Shown: positions 1 to 12,265 of the stretch, one piece after another | How positions within the stretch are numbered: position 1 is the stretch's first letter | Layout of the letters: each line of letters starts with the position of its first letter | Origin: Branchiostoma floridae | Lineage: Eukaryota > Chordata > Leptocardii > Amphioxiformes > Branchiostomatidae | Direction: 5' to 3' | NCBI RefSeq assembly: GCF_000003815.2 | Contig: NC_049992.1 | Span: 11,520,884-11,584,883, forward strand | Length of the DNA: 64,000 bases | Translations under genes and position numbers: made by a program | Notes under the pieces: generated by a model | Database searches by the model: none | The model's input: only the letters and a program-made list of their open reading frames with translations | Told to the model about the DNA's origin: nothing

Positions 1-833
1 ATTGTACATCTAAACAATTGGCTTACCTGTGCAATGTTTATATGATTAATGATCAGTGTACTGAAATCATGTGTAACGTATGGCTCCTAGTCAATAGATC
101 AGCATTTTCTCTATAGTGACCACCTGTCTATAGTGGCCACATTTCCTAGTGCTGTTGTTGTTTGGCATAAACTTTGAACATTTAAATTGTAAGTAACTTT
201 AAACTGCCAGAGTTTCAGCCCAATAAAACACTCTCAGCGCCAGGGTATGAACAGACTGACCAGACAGACGAAAATAAATCCTCGAACAAGGTTCAATCGT
301 ATCTTCCGGGTCTGGCAGGAAGTTGTTAAACTAAAATAAGAATAGGCTCGATGGTTGATTGCATACAAAGTAAAACAGTTTAACAGTTTTACAGCTTGAA
401 GAAAACAAACGCTCCTACAGTACCTGCACCTGCTTGATAATTATTAAATCGTATGCCCTACTTGAATAAAAAAAGTTCATTGCAATAATAAATGTACCCA
501 CATCACAAGGAGCTTATACTTTTTTAAACTTACACCTAGTTATCGTACTGAAAATTGTTAATGACATTACATGAAGTCATTCAACAATTTTCAGTCATGA
601 TGAAAATTTTCTGAATGGAAGGTGTGATTATTGTCATTTTCTGAAAAATAGAAGCAAGCTCTGTTTTTACCTGGAGTCAATTCACAATACCAGTCCACTT
701 TGGGGGATAATGTACTGTTAAGAGGATGTTCCATTTTTGCGCAGGGGTGATTTGGAACAGTCCAATGTTGCGTGGGAAGGGGTATGGCTGAAATATGCTG
801 TATTTGCTCTTAAGCAAATGTCGGCCTTTCTAG
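1..833. other. intergenic, no gene seen
   Basis: AT-rich sequence with no convincing exon, RNA gene or terminal inverted repeat. It ends where strong similarity to the flank of the second TLR gene begins (834 matches 6536). Confidence 0.6.
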
Positions 834-1707
834 TACACAATATGTCTGTATGGGAAATGGATCATATGATGATGACTCATATATAATTATATATAACAAA
901 ACCTGACCTGACTTTTAAACAGTCTGCCTGTTACACACTAAGTCTTTCCTTGCAACTTTCAGCTGATTTCTAAATTACATTTTAAGGATGTGTACAGTAG
1001 ACTACTTGTGTATGTTTTAGAACACGATGTGCCATGTCCATGTAGATCTAGAGGTTTTTAGACATTGAGAGTGAGACACAAAACATGACTGCTTAAAGGG
1101 TTAGCATAGGTCATGTTTACTAGTACTAAACAAAATGGTACATACATTTGTAAATTTTGTATGTATATCTGTGGTATCTATTTTGTCAACTACTACAAGT
1201 ACATGTAAATGTGTAATGCTATGTGATTTCTCCCAGTATTGATTTCTTTTTTTGAAGTTAAGAGTTGTCTAAAAACAGGAAGTTGACCTGAATGAAACAC
1301 CTTGTGGAATGAATAAACATAGTACCAATTACCCCAAGTACTAGTATAGTTATACATGTACTTGCCTGAAGTTGCACTGAACACAAAGGACGTAAAGTAT
1401 TGTACATATTACACTTCTTTTTCACAAGTTATTGCTTCCTTGCAGAGCATTTCAAGACAATCTGACTCACAATCATTACATATTTGCTCTTTAACTATGC
1501 TAGGCTCCTCAGTTCTACTGATCACAATATGCAATAACTCAGTACACAATATGTAGGATTCTAGATTATTTCTTTTTATTCTGCAGCACACAAGAATACA
1601 TACTATTACGTTTTCAATCATGTATACAAGCTGTGAATATTGACGTTAGTACAGGAAAACTGTACCATCCCTTCCCTTTAGAGGGTAAATATTGACAAAT
1701 GCATTGA
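834..1707. repeat. tandem duplication flank, copy 1
   Basis: This segment, which follows the stop codon of TLR gene A on the minus strand, is almost identical to 6536-7384, which follows the stop codon of gene B. Similarity starts abruptly at TACACAATATGTCTG (834 and 6536). It includes a probable shared 3'UTR and a minus-strand AATAAA (1575-1580; its counterpart is at 7253-7258). The two starts are 5,702 bp apart, which gives the size of the duplicated unit. Short open frames in it are not conserved as proteins. Confidence 0.85.
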
Positions 1708-4700
1708 TTAAACTATGTCTTCCTCAATGCCATCATCTTCTTGTAAGTCATCCCCCAGAGGTTCCCCTAGTGCTTTTCGTAGTCTGGCCCAGAAGAGAGG
1801 AACATGCTGCTGGTTGTTGGGCCACCGTAGGTACGTGTCCCTGTTAACGATGTTATTCAGCAGCGGGTAGCGCTCTAAAACACGGTCAGGGATGTTCTCC
1901 AGAAACACAAGAATCAGGCTCACCCTACGCGGGTCGAACAGGTGATATCTCCCCTGGGACATCTGGAGCTCGTAGTTGCACCAGTTGCTTTGTAGGAAAC
2001 TCCTTGTGATGATGCAGACAGTTTTCCTGCTCGTTTCCACGGCATCTCGGATGTTGTGTAAGATCGGTACCCCGCCTACAAAGTCACGATCTCCGATACA
2101 CAGGCGGTAGTGAGGAGGCTGGTCTTCCAGCATAAGGGACAACACGCGGGACACCCAGGCTTCATCATTGCTACTGTACGCCACAAAGGCATCGTATCTA
2201 AACTGCTGCAGTTGTTCCCGGATTTCTTCGTATCCACGGAGATGGAGCCTAACTCTAAACCACATATAAGCAAAATAGCCACGACAGAAGTTGACCAGGA
2301 CAGCAGAGAGCATGTAGAGGAGAAGGAAAGAGGTGGTTATGGCACAGGCATAGAGGTCACGGTGAGAGGCACAATCAGGGTGAAAATTAGGCAGATCTGT
2401 GCCGTGGAGGTCAGGAGGGGTGTTACATTGGTACCATCCATCTGTCCATCCCTGCACTACAGACGGGTGAGCATCTGCCCAGGATATGAACCACTCGATC
2501 TGACAGTCACAAAAGAAGGGGTTATTGTTGATGGCCAATTTGTCTAGTCCTGGTAAAATGGTCTCCAAAGTGGACTCATTCAACAGAGTTATGCTGTTCC
2601 AAGATAGGAATAAGCTTTGTAACTGGGAGTTAGCTGAGAATAAAGTCTGTGGAATGTACGTAATTTTGTTTGATGACAAATCAACTGAGCGTAGGTTTTT
2701 ATGAACTTGGAACAACTCAGCAGGGATGTATGTAATGGAAGATACAGATAGGTCAATGACCTCTAGGTTAGGCATGCCATAAAAGATGGTGTTGTTTGAA
2801 AAACTAGACCAGATTTCTCCTGTCTCCCTCATAATCAGTGTAGTCAAAGATACAAGCCCATGAAATATCATCCCATGGCCAGGTGTTGTAGCAATCCAAT
2901 TTCCACTGAGGTTCAGCTCAGTTAGATATCTGAGTTTTTCAAAGATTGTAGGATTAAACCATGGGTATGGAAGAACAAATAGTTTGTTATAGGACAAGTC
3001 CAAGGTTTGTAGTGTTGTGTTTTCAGGGAAGTTTAAAGTGTTATCTCGCAGAAAGAGTTGGTTGTAACTCAGGTCAATGTGTTTAATGCTTGCAAGACTG
3101 GTAAAGTCTATTATACTGTATGGAGATACGTTGTTCCTGCCAAGTTTCAGCACTTCAAGAGATCTTAAATTGGAGAACAATAACTGTGGTAATTGAACTA
3201 GGTCATTATCATACAAATCCAGCTCTACTAGGGATGTTAGATTTACAAATGTCCTACTTGAAACAATTTTTATATTACAATCTCTCAGTGTCAGTATCTT
3301 CAGGTTGTCCAGTCCAGCAAAAGTGTTGTCCACCAAAGTTGTCAGGTCTTTCTCATCAAGCTGGAGAACTTCTAGATTTTGAAGTCCTCTAAAACCAAAT
3401 GGTTCAATTTCAAGTTTGTTAAAGCCTAAAGCAACATACAGATATTTGAGGTGAGTTAGGTCACTAAAGTCATCTTGCTTGATTATTTCAATATCACTTG
3501 GAAACATGTTTAGTGTCCTCAGAGTCTGTGCTACCTCTGACAGTGCATCCTTTGGAATCTGTTTCAAGGGAACCAATGAAAGATCCAAAACCCGTAGACT
3601 AGATAATCCATGAAAAGCTAGCCTTGATAGTACAGTAAGGTCAGTTCCTGCTAGGTATAGGTTTTTAAGATGGTTCAATCCTCGAAAAGCGTTGTCTTGT
3701 ACTTCCTTGATATTTGCATTCTCCAGTTTCAATGTCTTCAAGCTTGTGTTTTGTAGACAAGCAAAAGAACCAGCTTGAATGACTGAAATGTTATAATAGT
3801 TCAGTCTGATTTCTGTAATGTTACAGCCACTTAAACCTTCAAGTGCCTCTTGTAAGTTTGAAAGCAAAATAGGAATGCCAGACAGGTCCAAAATGTGTAC
3901 AGCACTGAACAGAGTGAAGAAAGGTCTGTCTATTTGAGTTACGGGGTTGTCAGAAAAGTCCAGTAAGTCAAACTCATGCAATAGGAAAGGTTGGAAGTCA
4001 GAATAGTTCAAAGATGACACATTGTTTCCAGACAGAATTAGTTCACGCAGTGAAGACATCTTAACAAAATCACTTGAAAATTTGCAGCTGATGAGTTGAT
4101 TGCAGGAAATATCAAGACTTTTGAGATTCAAACCTTTCCAAATGTCAGCCTGAAGTATGTTATATAGACTGTTGTGGGAGAGGTCAAGATTTTGCAGAGT
4201 AGAAAGAGAGGAAAATAGCTTAGCAGGCAGATAGGACAAATGATTCTTTTTCAGTGACAACTTCTCCAAGTTGGAAAGGTTATAGAAGGCAGCTGGTTCA
4301 ATAACTGACAGTCTGTCGTGTTCTAAGTTGAGAACTTCTAGAAGATGTAGAGAAGAAAAGGAGTTGTTCCTTATTGTCTGGATGTCATTGCTGGATAAGT
4401 CCAGCTCGATGAGATCATGAGGAAGGTTGTTTGGAACCCATGTCAGCCCATCCGAGGTGCAGTCAGCAGTCTGGTTCACAATGGTACATGGAGTTCCTGA
4501 GATAAACAAGAGAAATGATCTTCTAATTAAAGTCTCTTCAAGTTAAATGATAAATTGTGAAGTAAAAGGTATGAATGATGTATGTTCCTGCATATGGTGT
4601 ATNNNNNNNNNNNNNNNNNNNNNNNNNNNNNNNNNNNNNNNNNNNNNNNNNNNNNNNNNNNNNNNNNNNNNNNNNNNNNNNNNNNNNNNNNNNNNNNNNN

Positions 4701-5970
4701 NNTATGGTATTGATTACTGTTTTGAGGACAAAGAAGATGTTTGTGAATGTACAATGATCATGTACCATATTCGCATTTCTAGGGATAGTCAGTTTTTATG
4801 CAGAGGTGAAGTCTGGATCAGTATATGTATTGCCAAATACATGCTGTACATGTATGTGCAAATTGTTAAGTTCATTGTGCATCCTCAAGGTAGCAGAACA
4901 CAGTTTTCGGCCTATGGTGATTTCTATTACTATACAATGTAGTTAAGGACCACAAGGTTACTGACATCGATGGGGATAAAATTAAAGTAGGGTGCAGTTT
5001 TCAAGTATGACGAACTAATATGTTGAAGTCGAGGGTATAATCTACAAAATTTAAGTGAAAACAAAAAAAATATGTCGTTTTTTAAAATTTCGCCACCCTC
5101 TTTTAAATGGGTCCTTCCATCCAGCAGGGCCATGCGGACTGCAGCCAACTCACTGAGGCAGTCAGTTGTAAAGGTCGCGTGCATTGATACACCGAATGGC
5201 CAAACAAAATGATCCTATACATACAATCTAATTCTAAAAGTTGACTCATTATACTACCATATAGCAAAGTTCATACCCCGCTGTCTTTCACGTTACTAGT
5301 CAGGGCTCAAAGTCCTGCATATGCAGGTTAGTGCAGGTAAAATTGGAGCTGTGCAGGTATTTCTGGTGTCTACCTGCACCTAACCTGCACCGGTCCATGT
5401 ACTGGGTTTTGCTCATAAATGTCGTTTGATGTAGGTGTATGCTGATTCTTATAAGCTGTTACCACCTGGAAAGTAGAAAAGAAAAATAGCAATAGTTCCT
5501 GAGCATTTCTAGTGTAATCCATACTTTCTGAATTCAGAGTGGTTCAGGTAAAATTTTTCTGATGCAGGTAATTTTCAATGTTACCTGCACCAGTGCAGGT
5601 ATGCAGAAAAAAGTATTTTGAGCCCTGCTAGTACAGTGTATACATATGCTAGAAGAATTTGGTTGCACTACTGTTTTTACCCCTGCGTCATAGGCAAGGG
5701 AGGTCGTGTGGAAATGTTCTGCGACCTCAAAGTGCCAAAAATTTTCTTAACATTTCCTCACAACACCCCTTCCCCCCCTACACATGCACACTGACTCACA
5801 CATGCAGACAATCCTTCCCATAATATATGATTATATCAAGTTGTTACCATACCTTTTGTTGTAACAGTTGTGCATAGGGCTAAAACCATGCCAAGGAATA
5901 AAACCTTCTCCAGTGCCAACAGTTTCAGCCTGGTGCATGTACTGTATTGTACATCTTGTCCCATGACCAT
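1708..5970 (-). CDS. Toll-like receptor, gene A
   Basis: Type I innate immune receptor that would signal through a cytoplasmic TIR domain. Coding exons on the minus strand are 5970-5853 (start codon, hydrophobic signal peptide, ends AAAG|GTATGG) and 4496-1708 (acceptor TTTATCTCAG), together 2,907 nt and 968 residues. A 5'UTR exon probably ends at 6329 (GTTAGTCAG|GTAGGT). Order: signal peptide; N-terminal Cys pair; about 25 leucine-rich repeats; C-terminal Cys cap with the NNNPFFCDC motif; one transmembrane helix (FLLLYMLSAVLV); TIR from about residue 805 with box 1 YDAFVAYS and box 3 PLFWARL. One cysteine cluster next to the membrane makes it a vertebrate-type (single-cluster) TLR. Box 2 reads RDFVGGVPI, so the usual BB-loop proline (RDxxPG) is glycine. 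The ligand cannot be read from sequence. The start at 5970 is preferred because it gives the signal peptide. Confidence 0.93.
4603..4702. other. assembly gap, 100 N
   Basis: Run of exactly 100 N in the intron between the signal-peptide exon and the main exon of TLR gene A. The round number suggests an unknown-size gap. It does not touch coding sequence. Confidence 0.99.
4885..5210 (-). mobile_element. diverged copy of TTAA-flanked element
   Basis: Begins AAGGTAGCAGAACACAG and continues with landmarks in the same order as the reverse complement of the element at 37466-37950: a GGTTAAGGAC-like block, then GAGGGTATAATCTAC, then an ACTGCAGCC block. The far end is eroded and no second TTAA is clear. 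It lies in an intron of TLR gene A. Confidence 0.65.
5301..5627. mobile_element. hAT-like MITE with 5-bp target duplication
   Basis: Non-autonomous element bounded by CAGGGCTCAAAG and TTTTGAGCCCTG (inverted termini) and flanked by a perfect CTAGT direct repeat (5296-5300 and 5628-5632). The interior has no open frame but repeats TGCAGGT and its complement ACCTGCA many times, so the interior can fold back. The same termini occur at 11490-11832 and 42643-43021. Confidence 0.75.
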
Positions 5971-6535
5971 TGCAGGAGTTGAGTAAAGACTCAGCATTTC
6001 TAATGATTAAGAAATATTCTGTTACCAGGACTGAAATAGGTTCCGATTCTAAAATTTTCAAAACAGGCCATTTCATCATAACATACTGAATGCTGAATCA
6101 TTTCATTAGGAGATATACCATAAACCTAATTATTAAGTTCATGTGCTACCTACTAGTATGATTATGAATTCAAATTTCAATACATAGTATTACATCAAAA
6201 TTTAATGGTAAATTTGATTAATGTTTCAATGCCTTTTTATAGATTTTACATTTGTCCTTCCTGGAGAAAACATTGGTTAGAAATAGAAATCTAGATGTGT
6301 GCCTTAGAATAGAAATAAGGTTACCTACCTGACTAACACTGAAAATGTAGCAAGAAACATCCAAGACAAATTAGAAAATAATCATGTATAGCCAGTGGCC
6401 AGCAGAATGTGACTGGTAAGTACCTTTGAGCTTAGTTTGTACCTTAGTTTCTTATCTAAATCCTCAACAAAATGAAAGAGAAACAACAGAACTTCCCCTT
6501 TCATGTGTACAAAATTATAAACACTCACCTGATAA

Positions 6536-7384
6536 TACACAATATGTCTGTATGGGAAATGGATCATATGATGATGACTCATATATAATTATATATAACA
6601 AAACCTGACCTGACTTTTAAACAGTCTGGCTGTTACACACTAAGTCTTTCCTTGCAACTTTCAGCTGATTTCTAAATTACATTTTAAGGATGTGTACAGT
6701 AGACTACTTGTGTATGTTTTAGAACACGATGTGCCATGTCCATGTAGAGGTTTTTAGACATTGAGAGTGAGACACAAAACATGACTGCTTAAAGGGTTAG
6801 CATAGGTCATGTTTACTAGTACTAAACAAAATGGTACATACATTTGTAAATTTTGTATACGTATATCTGTGGTATCTATTTTGTCAACTACTACAAGTAG
6901 ATGTGTAATACTATGTGTTTTCCCAGTATTTATTTCTTTTTTTTAAGTTAGGAGTTGTCTAAAAACAGGAAGTTCACCTGAATGAAACACCTTGTGGAAT
7001 GAATAAACATAGTACCAATTACCCCAAGTATAGTTATACTGGCCTGAAGTTGCCCTGAACACAAAGGGCGTAAAGTATTGTACATATTACACTTCTTTTT
7101 CACAAGTTATTACTTCCTTGCAGAGAATTTCAAGACAATCTGACTCACAATCATTACATATTTGCTCTTTAACTATGCTAGGCTCCTCAGTTCTACTGAT
7201 CACAATATGCAATAACTCAGTACACAATAAGTAGGATTCTAGATTATTTCTTTTTATTCTGCAGCACACAAGAATACATAATATTACGTTTCAATCATAT
7301 ATACAAGCTTTGAATCTTGACGTTAGTACAGGAAAACTGTATCATCCCTTCCCTTTAGAGGGTAAATATTGACAAATGCATTGA
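6536..7384. repeat. tandem duplication flank, copy 2
   Basis: Counterpart of 834-1707, lying between the 5' end of TLR gene A and the stop codon of gene B. It carries the same probable 3'UTR of the TLR unit. The first 70 bases also hold the conserved ATGATGATGACTCAT block seen upstream of both TLR genes, so the segment may serve two units. Confidence 0.85.
6541..6605 (-). promoter_or_regulatory. conserved upstream block of TLR gene A
   Basis: TATGGGAAATGG followed by ATGATGATGACTCAT and the AT-rich stretch ATATATAATTATATATAA. It includes an AP-1-type TGACTCA (6575-6581) and TATA-like sequence. The block lies about 210-270 bp upstream of the 5'UTR exon donor of gene A. Related blocks occur at 841-905 and 11381-11430. 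Conservation between duplicates may simply reflect shared ancestry, so promoter function is inference. Confidence 0.4.
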
Positions 7385-10300
7385 TTAAACTATGTCTTCC
7401 TCAATGCCATCATCTTCTTGTAAGTCATCCCCCAGAGGTTCCCCTAGTGCTTGTCGTAGTCTGGCCCAGAAGAGAGGAACATGCTGCTGTTTGTTGGGCC
7501 AGCGTAGGTAGGTGTCCCTGTTAACGATGTTATTCAGCAGCGGGTAGCGCTCTAAAACACGGTCAGGGATGTTCTCCAGAAACACGAGAATCAGGCTCAC
7601 CCTACACGGGTCGAACAGGTGATATCTCCCCTGGGACATCTGGAGCTCGTAGTTGCACCAGTTGCTTTGTAGGAAACTCCTCGTGATGACGCAGACAGTT
7701 TTCCTGCTTGTTTCCACGGCATCTCGGATGTTGTGTAAGATCGGTACCCCACCTACAAAGTCACGTTCTGCGATACACAGGTGGTAGTGAGGAGGGCGGT
7801 CTTCCAACATTGGGGACAACACGCAGGACACCCAGGCTTTGTCATTGCTGCTGTATGCCACAAAGGCGTCGTATCTAAACTGCTGCGGTTGTTCACGGAT
7901 TTCTTCATATCCACGAAGACGGAGCCTAACTCTAAACCACATGTAAGCAAAGTAGCCACTACAGAAGTTGACAAGGACAGCAGAGAGCATGTAGAGGAGA
8001 AGGAAAGAGGTGGTTATGGCACAGGCATAGAGGTCACGGTGAGAGGCACAATCAGGATGAAAATTACGCAGATCTGTGCCGTGGAGGTCAGGAGGAGTGT
8101 TACATTGGTACCACCCATCTGACCATCCCTGCACTACAGAAGGGTGAGCATCAGCCCAGGATATGAACCACTCGATCTGACAGTCACAAAAGAAGGGGTT
8201 ATTGTTGATGGCCAGTTTCTCTAGTCCTGGTAAAATGGTCTCAAAATTGGACTCATTCAACAGAGTTATGCTGTTCCAAGATAGGAATATGGTGTGTAAT
8301 CTGGAAGTAGCTGAGAACAAAGTCTGTGGAATGTACGTAATTTTGTTTGATGACAAGTCAACTGAGCGCAAATTTTCATGAACTTTAAACAACTCAGCAG
8401 GGATGTATGTAATGGAAGATACAGACAGGTCAATGACCTCTAGATTAGGCATGCCATAAAAAATGGTGTCGTTTGAAAAACTAGACCAGATTTCTCCTGT
8501 CTCGCTCATTATCAGGGTAGTCAAAGATACAAGCCCATGAAATATCATCCCATGGCCAGGTGTTGTAGCAATCCTATTTCCACTAAGATTTAGCTCAGTT
8601 AGATACCTGAGTTTTTCAAAGATTGCAGGATTAAACCATGGGACTGGAAGAACAAATAGTTTGTTGTAGGACAAGTCCAAGGTTTCTAGTGTTGTGTTTT
8701 CAGGAAAGTTTAAAGTTTTGTCTCGCAGAGAGAGTTGGTTGTAACTTAGATCAATGTGCTTGATGCTAGCAAGACTGGTGAAGTTTATTACACTGTATGG
8801 AGATACGTTGTTCCTGCCAACTTTCAGCACTTCGAGAGATTTTAAATTGGAGAACAATAACTGTGGCAATTGAACTAGGTCATTTCCATACAAATCCAGC
8901 TCTACTAGGGATGTTAGATTTACAAATGTCCTACTTGAAACAATTTTTATATTACTCCTCGTCAGTGNNNNNNNNNNNNNNNNNNNNNNNNNNNNNNNNN
9001 NNNNNNNNNNNNNNNNNNNNNNNNNNNNNNNNNNNNNNNNNNNNNNNNNNNNNNNNNNNNNNNNNNNAAGTTGTCAGGTCTTTCTCATCAAGCTGGAGTA
9101 CTTCTAGATTTTGAAGTCCTCTAAAACCAAATGGTTCAATTTCAAGTTTGTTAAAGCCTAAAGCAGCATAAAGATATTTCAGGTTAGTTAGGTCACTAAA
9201 ATCATCATGTTTGATTATTTCAACTTCAGTTTGAAGCATGTTTAGTGTCCTCAGAGTTTGTGCTACCTCTGACAGTGCATCCTTTGGAATCTGTGTCAAG
9301 AGAACCAATGAAAGATCCAAAACCTGTAGACTAGTCAAACCATGAAAAGCTAGCCTGGATAGTACAGTAAGGTCAGTTCCTGCTAGGTATAGGTTTTTAA
9401 GATGGTTCAATCCATAAAAAGCGTAGTCTTGTATTTCTTTGATATTTGAATTCTCCAGACTCAATGTCTTCAAGCTTGTGTTCTGTAGACAAGCAAAAGA
9501 ACCAGCTTGAATGACTGAAATGTTATAATAGTTCAGTCTGATTTCTGTAATGTTACAGCCACTTAAACCTTCAAGTGCCTCTTGTAAGTTTGAAAACAAA
9601 ATAGGAATGCCAGACAGGTCCAAAATGTGTACCGTACTGAACAGAGTGAAGAAAGGTCTGTCTATTTGAGTTACGGGGTTGTCAGAAAAGTCCAGTAAGT
9701 CAAACTCATGCAATAGGAACGGTTGGAAGTCAGAATAGTTCAAAGATGACACATTGTTTCCAGACAGAATTAGTTCGTGCAGTGAAGACATCTTAACAAA
9801 ATCACTTGAAAATTTGCAGCTGATTAGTTGATTGTAGGAAATATCAAGACTTTTGAGATTCAAACCTTTCCAAATGTCAGCTTGTAGTATGTTATATAGA
9901 CTGTTGTGGGAGAGGTCAAGATTTTGCAGAGTGGAAAGAGGGGAAAGTAGTTCGACAGGCAGATACGACAAATGATTCTTTTTAAGTGACAATGTCTCCA
10001 AGTTGGAAAGGTTATAGAAGGCAGCTGGTTCAACAACTGACAGTCTGTTGTCTCCTAAGTTGAGAATTTCTAGAAGATGTAGAGAAGAAAAGGAGTTGTT
10101 TCTTATTGTCTGGATGTCATTGCTGGATAAGTCCAGCTCGATGAGATCTTGAGGAAGGTTGATTGGAACCCGTGTCAGCCCAGCCAAGGTGCAGTCAGCA
10201 GTCTGGTTCACGATGGTGCATGGAGTTCCTGAGATTGACAAAAAATGTATCCTCCATTTAGAGTCTCTCCAAGTGAAATGATAACTTGTGGATTAGATTA

Positions 10301-10951
10301 GAAGCTATGATGCATGGTACTGCATTGATTATTGTTAGGAGTACAAGTAAGAATAATTACTAAAATAGATCATACTAAAATTTGAATATTTGGAATATAC
10401 ATGATTGTACGTGTACATGTACCATATTCTCTTTTTATAGATAGTAAGTCCCTTTCTGTAGAGATGAAGTCTGGATCAGTATGTATAGCTAAATACATGC
10501 TTTATGTGCAAATTGCTAATTCCCATGTGGTAAAGTTTTTTATTCTCTGCTAGGACTGTTTAGCCATAGCCAAAGCTATAGGACTGATATCAATTATGAT
10601 TTTCCCAGTGGTCATTACCGATCAAAGGAGGCCATATATATCCTCCATGTTCATTATATTTTCATTTCCTCACAACCTTCCTCCATAGTCATCACAGTCA
10701 GGCTTGACCAGATTATGTAATTAGTATCCGTACAGTATGGTATTTTGGACCAGTACATAATTGACTGTACCAGTACTGTATTGAAACAGTGTAGTTACAC
10801 AGTTCTACTTATAATTAGTTATGTGATTTTATAAAGTCGTTACCATACCTTTTACTGTTGTGCATAGTGCTAGGACTATGCTAAGGCATAAGAACTTCTG
10901 CAGTGTAACCAGTCGCAGCCTGGTGCATTGTACATCTTTTCCCATGGTCAT
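7385..10951 (-). CDS. Toll-like receptor, gene B (interrupted by a gap)
   Basis: Tandem paralogue of gene A. Minus-strand coding exons are 10951-10849 (start and signal peptide, ends AAAAG|GTATGG) and 10228-7385, which is broken by 100 N at 8968-9067. A 5'UTR exon probably ends at 11135 (GTTAGTCAG|GTAAGT). Reading frames before and after the gap do not match as drawn. Gene A has 45 bases between the same flanking words; replacing 100 N by 45 gives an exon of 2,789 nt, exactly gene A's length, and restores one frame (963 residues). The gene is therefore probably intact. Domain order matches gene A: signal peptide, LRRs, Cys cap, one transmembrane helix, TIR. Box 2 again reads RDFVGGVPI. The TIR has several substitutions relative to A, for example SNDKAWVSCVLSPM. 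Confidence 0.9.
8968..9067. other. assembly gap, 100 N, inside TLR gene B
   Basis: Placeholder gap in the LRR region. Alignment to gene A (CAGTG ... AAGTTGTC at about 3287-3340) predicts about 45 missing bases, so the frameshift it creates is very probably artificial. Confidence 0.95.
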
Positions 10952-11380
10952 TGCAGGATTTGAGTAGACTGCAATGATTTCTGATAGATAAAGAAAGAAT
11001 TATGTTACCAGGACTGGCATAGGCTCAGATTCTCGTAACAAGCCAACTTTTTATCATTACACATTTAATGCTGAATCATTTCATTGATGGGAGATGGCTA
11101 AATGCATATATGTCTTACAAAAAAGTTTACTTACCTGACTAACAGTGAACACCAAAAGTACAGCAAGAAACATCCAAGAAAAATACAAGAATATCATGTA
11201 TTTCCAGTGGCCAGCAGAATGTAACTGAAAGTACCGTTGACCAAGTTTCCAATGGAAATACTTCTAATCAGAGTCTTCAAGGAAATGAAACTTTGAAAGA
11301 GAAACATGAGAACTTCCCCTTTCATGTGATGGTTAACAGTCACATGATGGTACCCAATATGGGACTCCGTCTTGCCTGTA

Positions 11381-11430
11381 TGGGAAAGCGGTCACTTGAT
11401 GATGACTCATACATGATGTGTGTAATATGT
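11381..11430 (-). promoter_or_regulatory. conserved upstream block of TLR gene B
   Basis: CTGTATGGGAAAG, then TTGATGATGACTCATACAT, matching the block at 6541-6605 with a conserved TGACTCA (11403-11409). It sits about 250-300 bp upstream of the 5'UTR exon donor of gene B. The TATA-like run of the other copies is not kept. Confidence 0.35.
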
Positions 11431-11489
11431 ATGAGTAACATGTAACATGTTTGACTCCAATATTAGCAACGCTGCCTGAGAGTGTAATG

Positions 11490-11832
11490 CAGGGCTCTAG
11501 CCAGCATCCGTTTTCCTGTCAATTGACGGAAATTTGCTGCGTGTGACGGAAAAATTTTACAACTAATCCATCAAGCTTGACAGACAAAAATCTGATAAAA
11601 GCTCCTTGATGGAAGCTACAGGCGACTTGGGGACGCCGTCCACGGTCGTAAAACTACTAAAACTACTGGTTTGCTGTTGTTATGATTGTTGACAATGTGT
11701 GTCTGTGCCCCATTTGCATACGATAATCTCATTAAAACCCGTTTTTCAAGGTACCCCGAACTCCTGGAATAGTGTTTTCGCAACAATGGAAATTGGCTGA
11801 CGAAAAAAAATTTCGAGCTGGCTAGAGCCCTG
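11490..11832. mobile_element. hAT-like MITE with 8-bp target duplication
   Basis: Inverted termini CAGGGCTCTAGCCAGC and GCTGGCTAGAGCCCTG. Flanking 8-mers GTGTAATG (11482-11489) and ATGTAATG (11833-11840) differ at one base, as expected of an aged hAT insertion. The interior contains ACGGAAA-type words and no open frame of note. It lies between TLR gene B and FARSB. Confidence 0.8.
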
Positions 11833-12039
11833 ATGTAATGTATTTATCACATTTCCTAATGAATAAATAATTGTGTGTAACATTACCTGAATAGACTCTG
11901 AAATTTAAAAAAAAAATTATTTTTAAATTAAGGGTCATTTCAGTTTGCATGGAACAAATTATGAAGGGAAAGATTTATACGGATTGTAAGACAGAAGAGC
12001 TTGTCATAAATAGGTAAAGATTCAAACAAGAACAAAGCA

Positions 12040-12265
12040 TGTCCAGATCAAAAGTTACAAAATCAGAATTACTAGTTGTGCTACAGTGACAGTAACTACA
12101 AATGTAGTTCTGCTGCAGTACCTACCCCACTTACCAAGTATCATTACAATCCATCCAGAGGTTCTAAAGTTATAGTGACCACAAATATCTGGAAACAAAC
12201 ACACAGACAGACACATATACAGACACACCAAAAACTATACCTCCATTTCTCATGGAGAAAACAAG
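12040..12265. repeat. dispersed repeat with CA-rich tail
   Basis: Shares a long stretch with 37210-37448: TTCTGCTGCAGTACC, then ATTACAATCCATCCAGA, TTCTAAAGTTAT, CTGGAAAC, an ACACACAGACAGAC tract and AAACTATACCTCCAT, ending in a CCTCCAT/ATGGAG hairpin. Probably one end of a dispersed non-autonomous element. The family is not identified. Confidence 0.65.

Noticed and set aside
1409..1621. Small minus-strand frame repeated at 7087-7269
   Set aside because: It is conserved only because the 3' flank of the TLR unit is duplicated; no start context or protein pattern.
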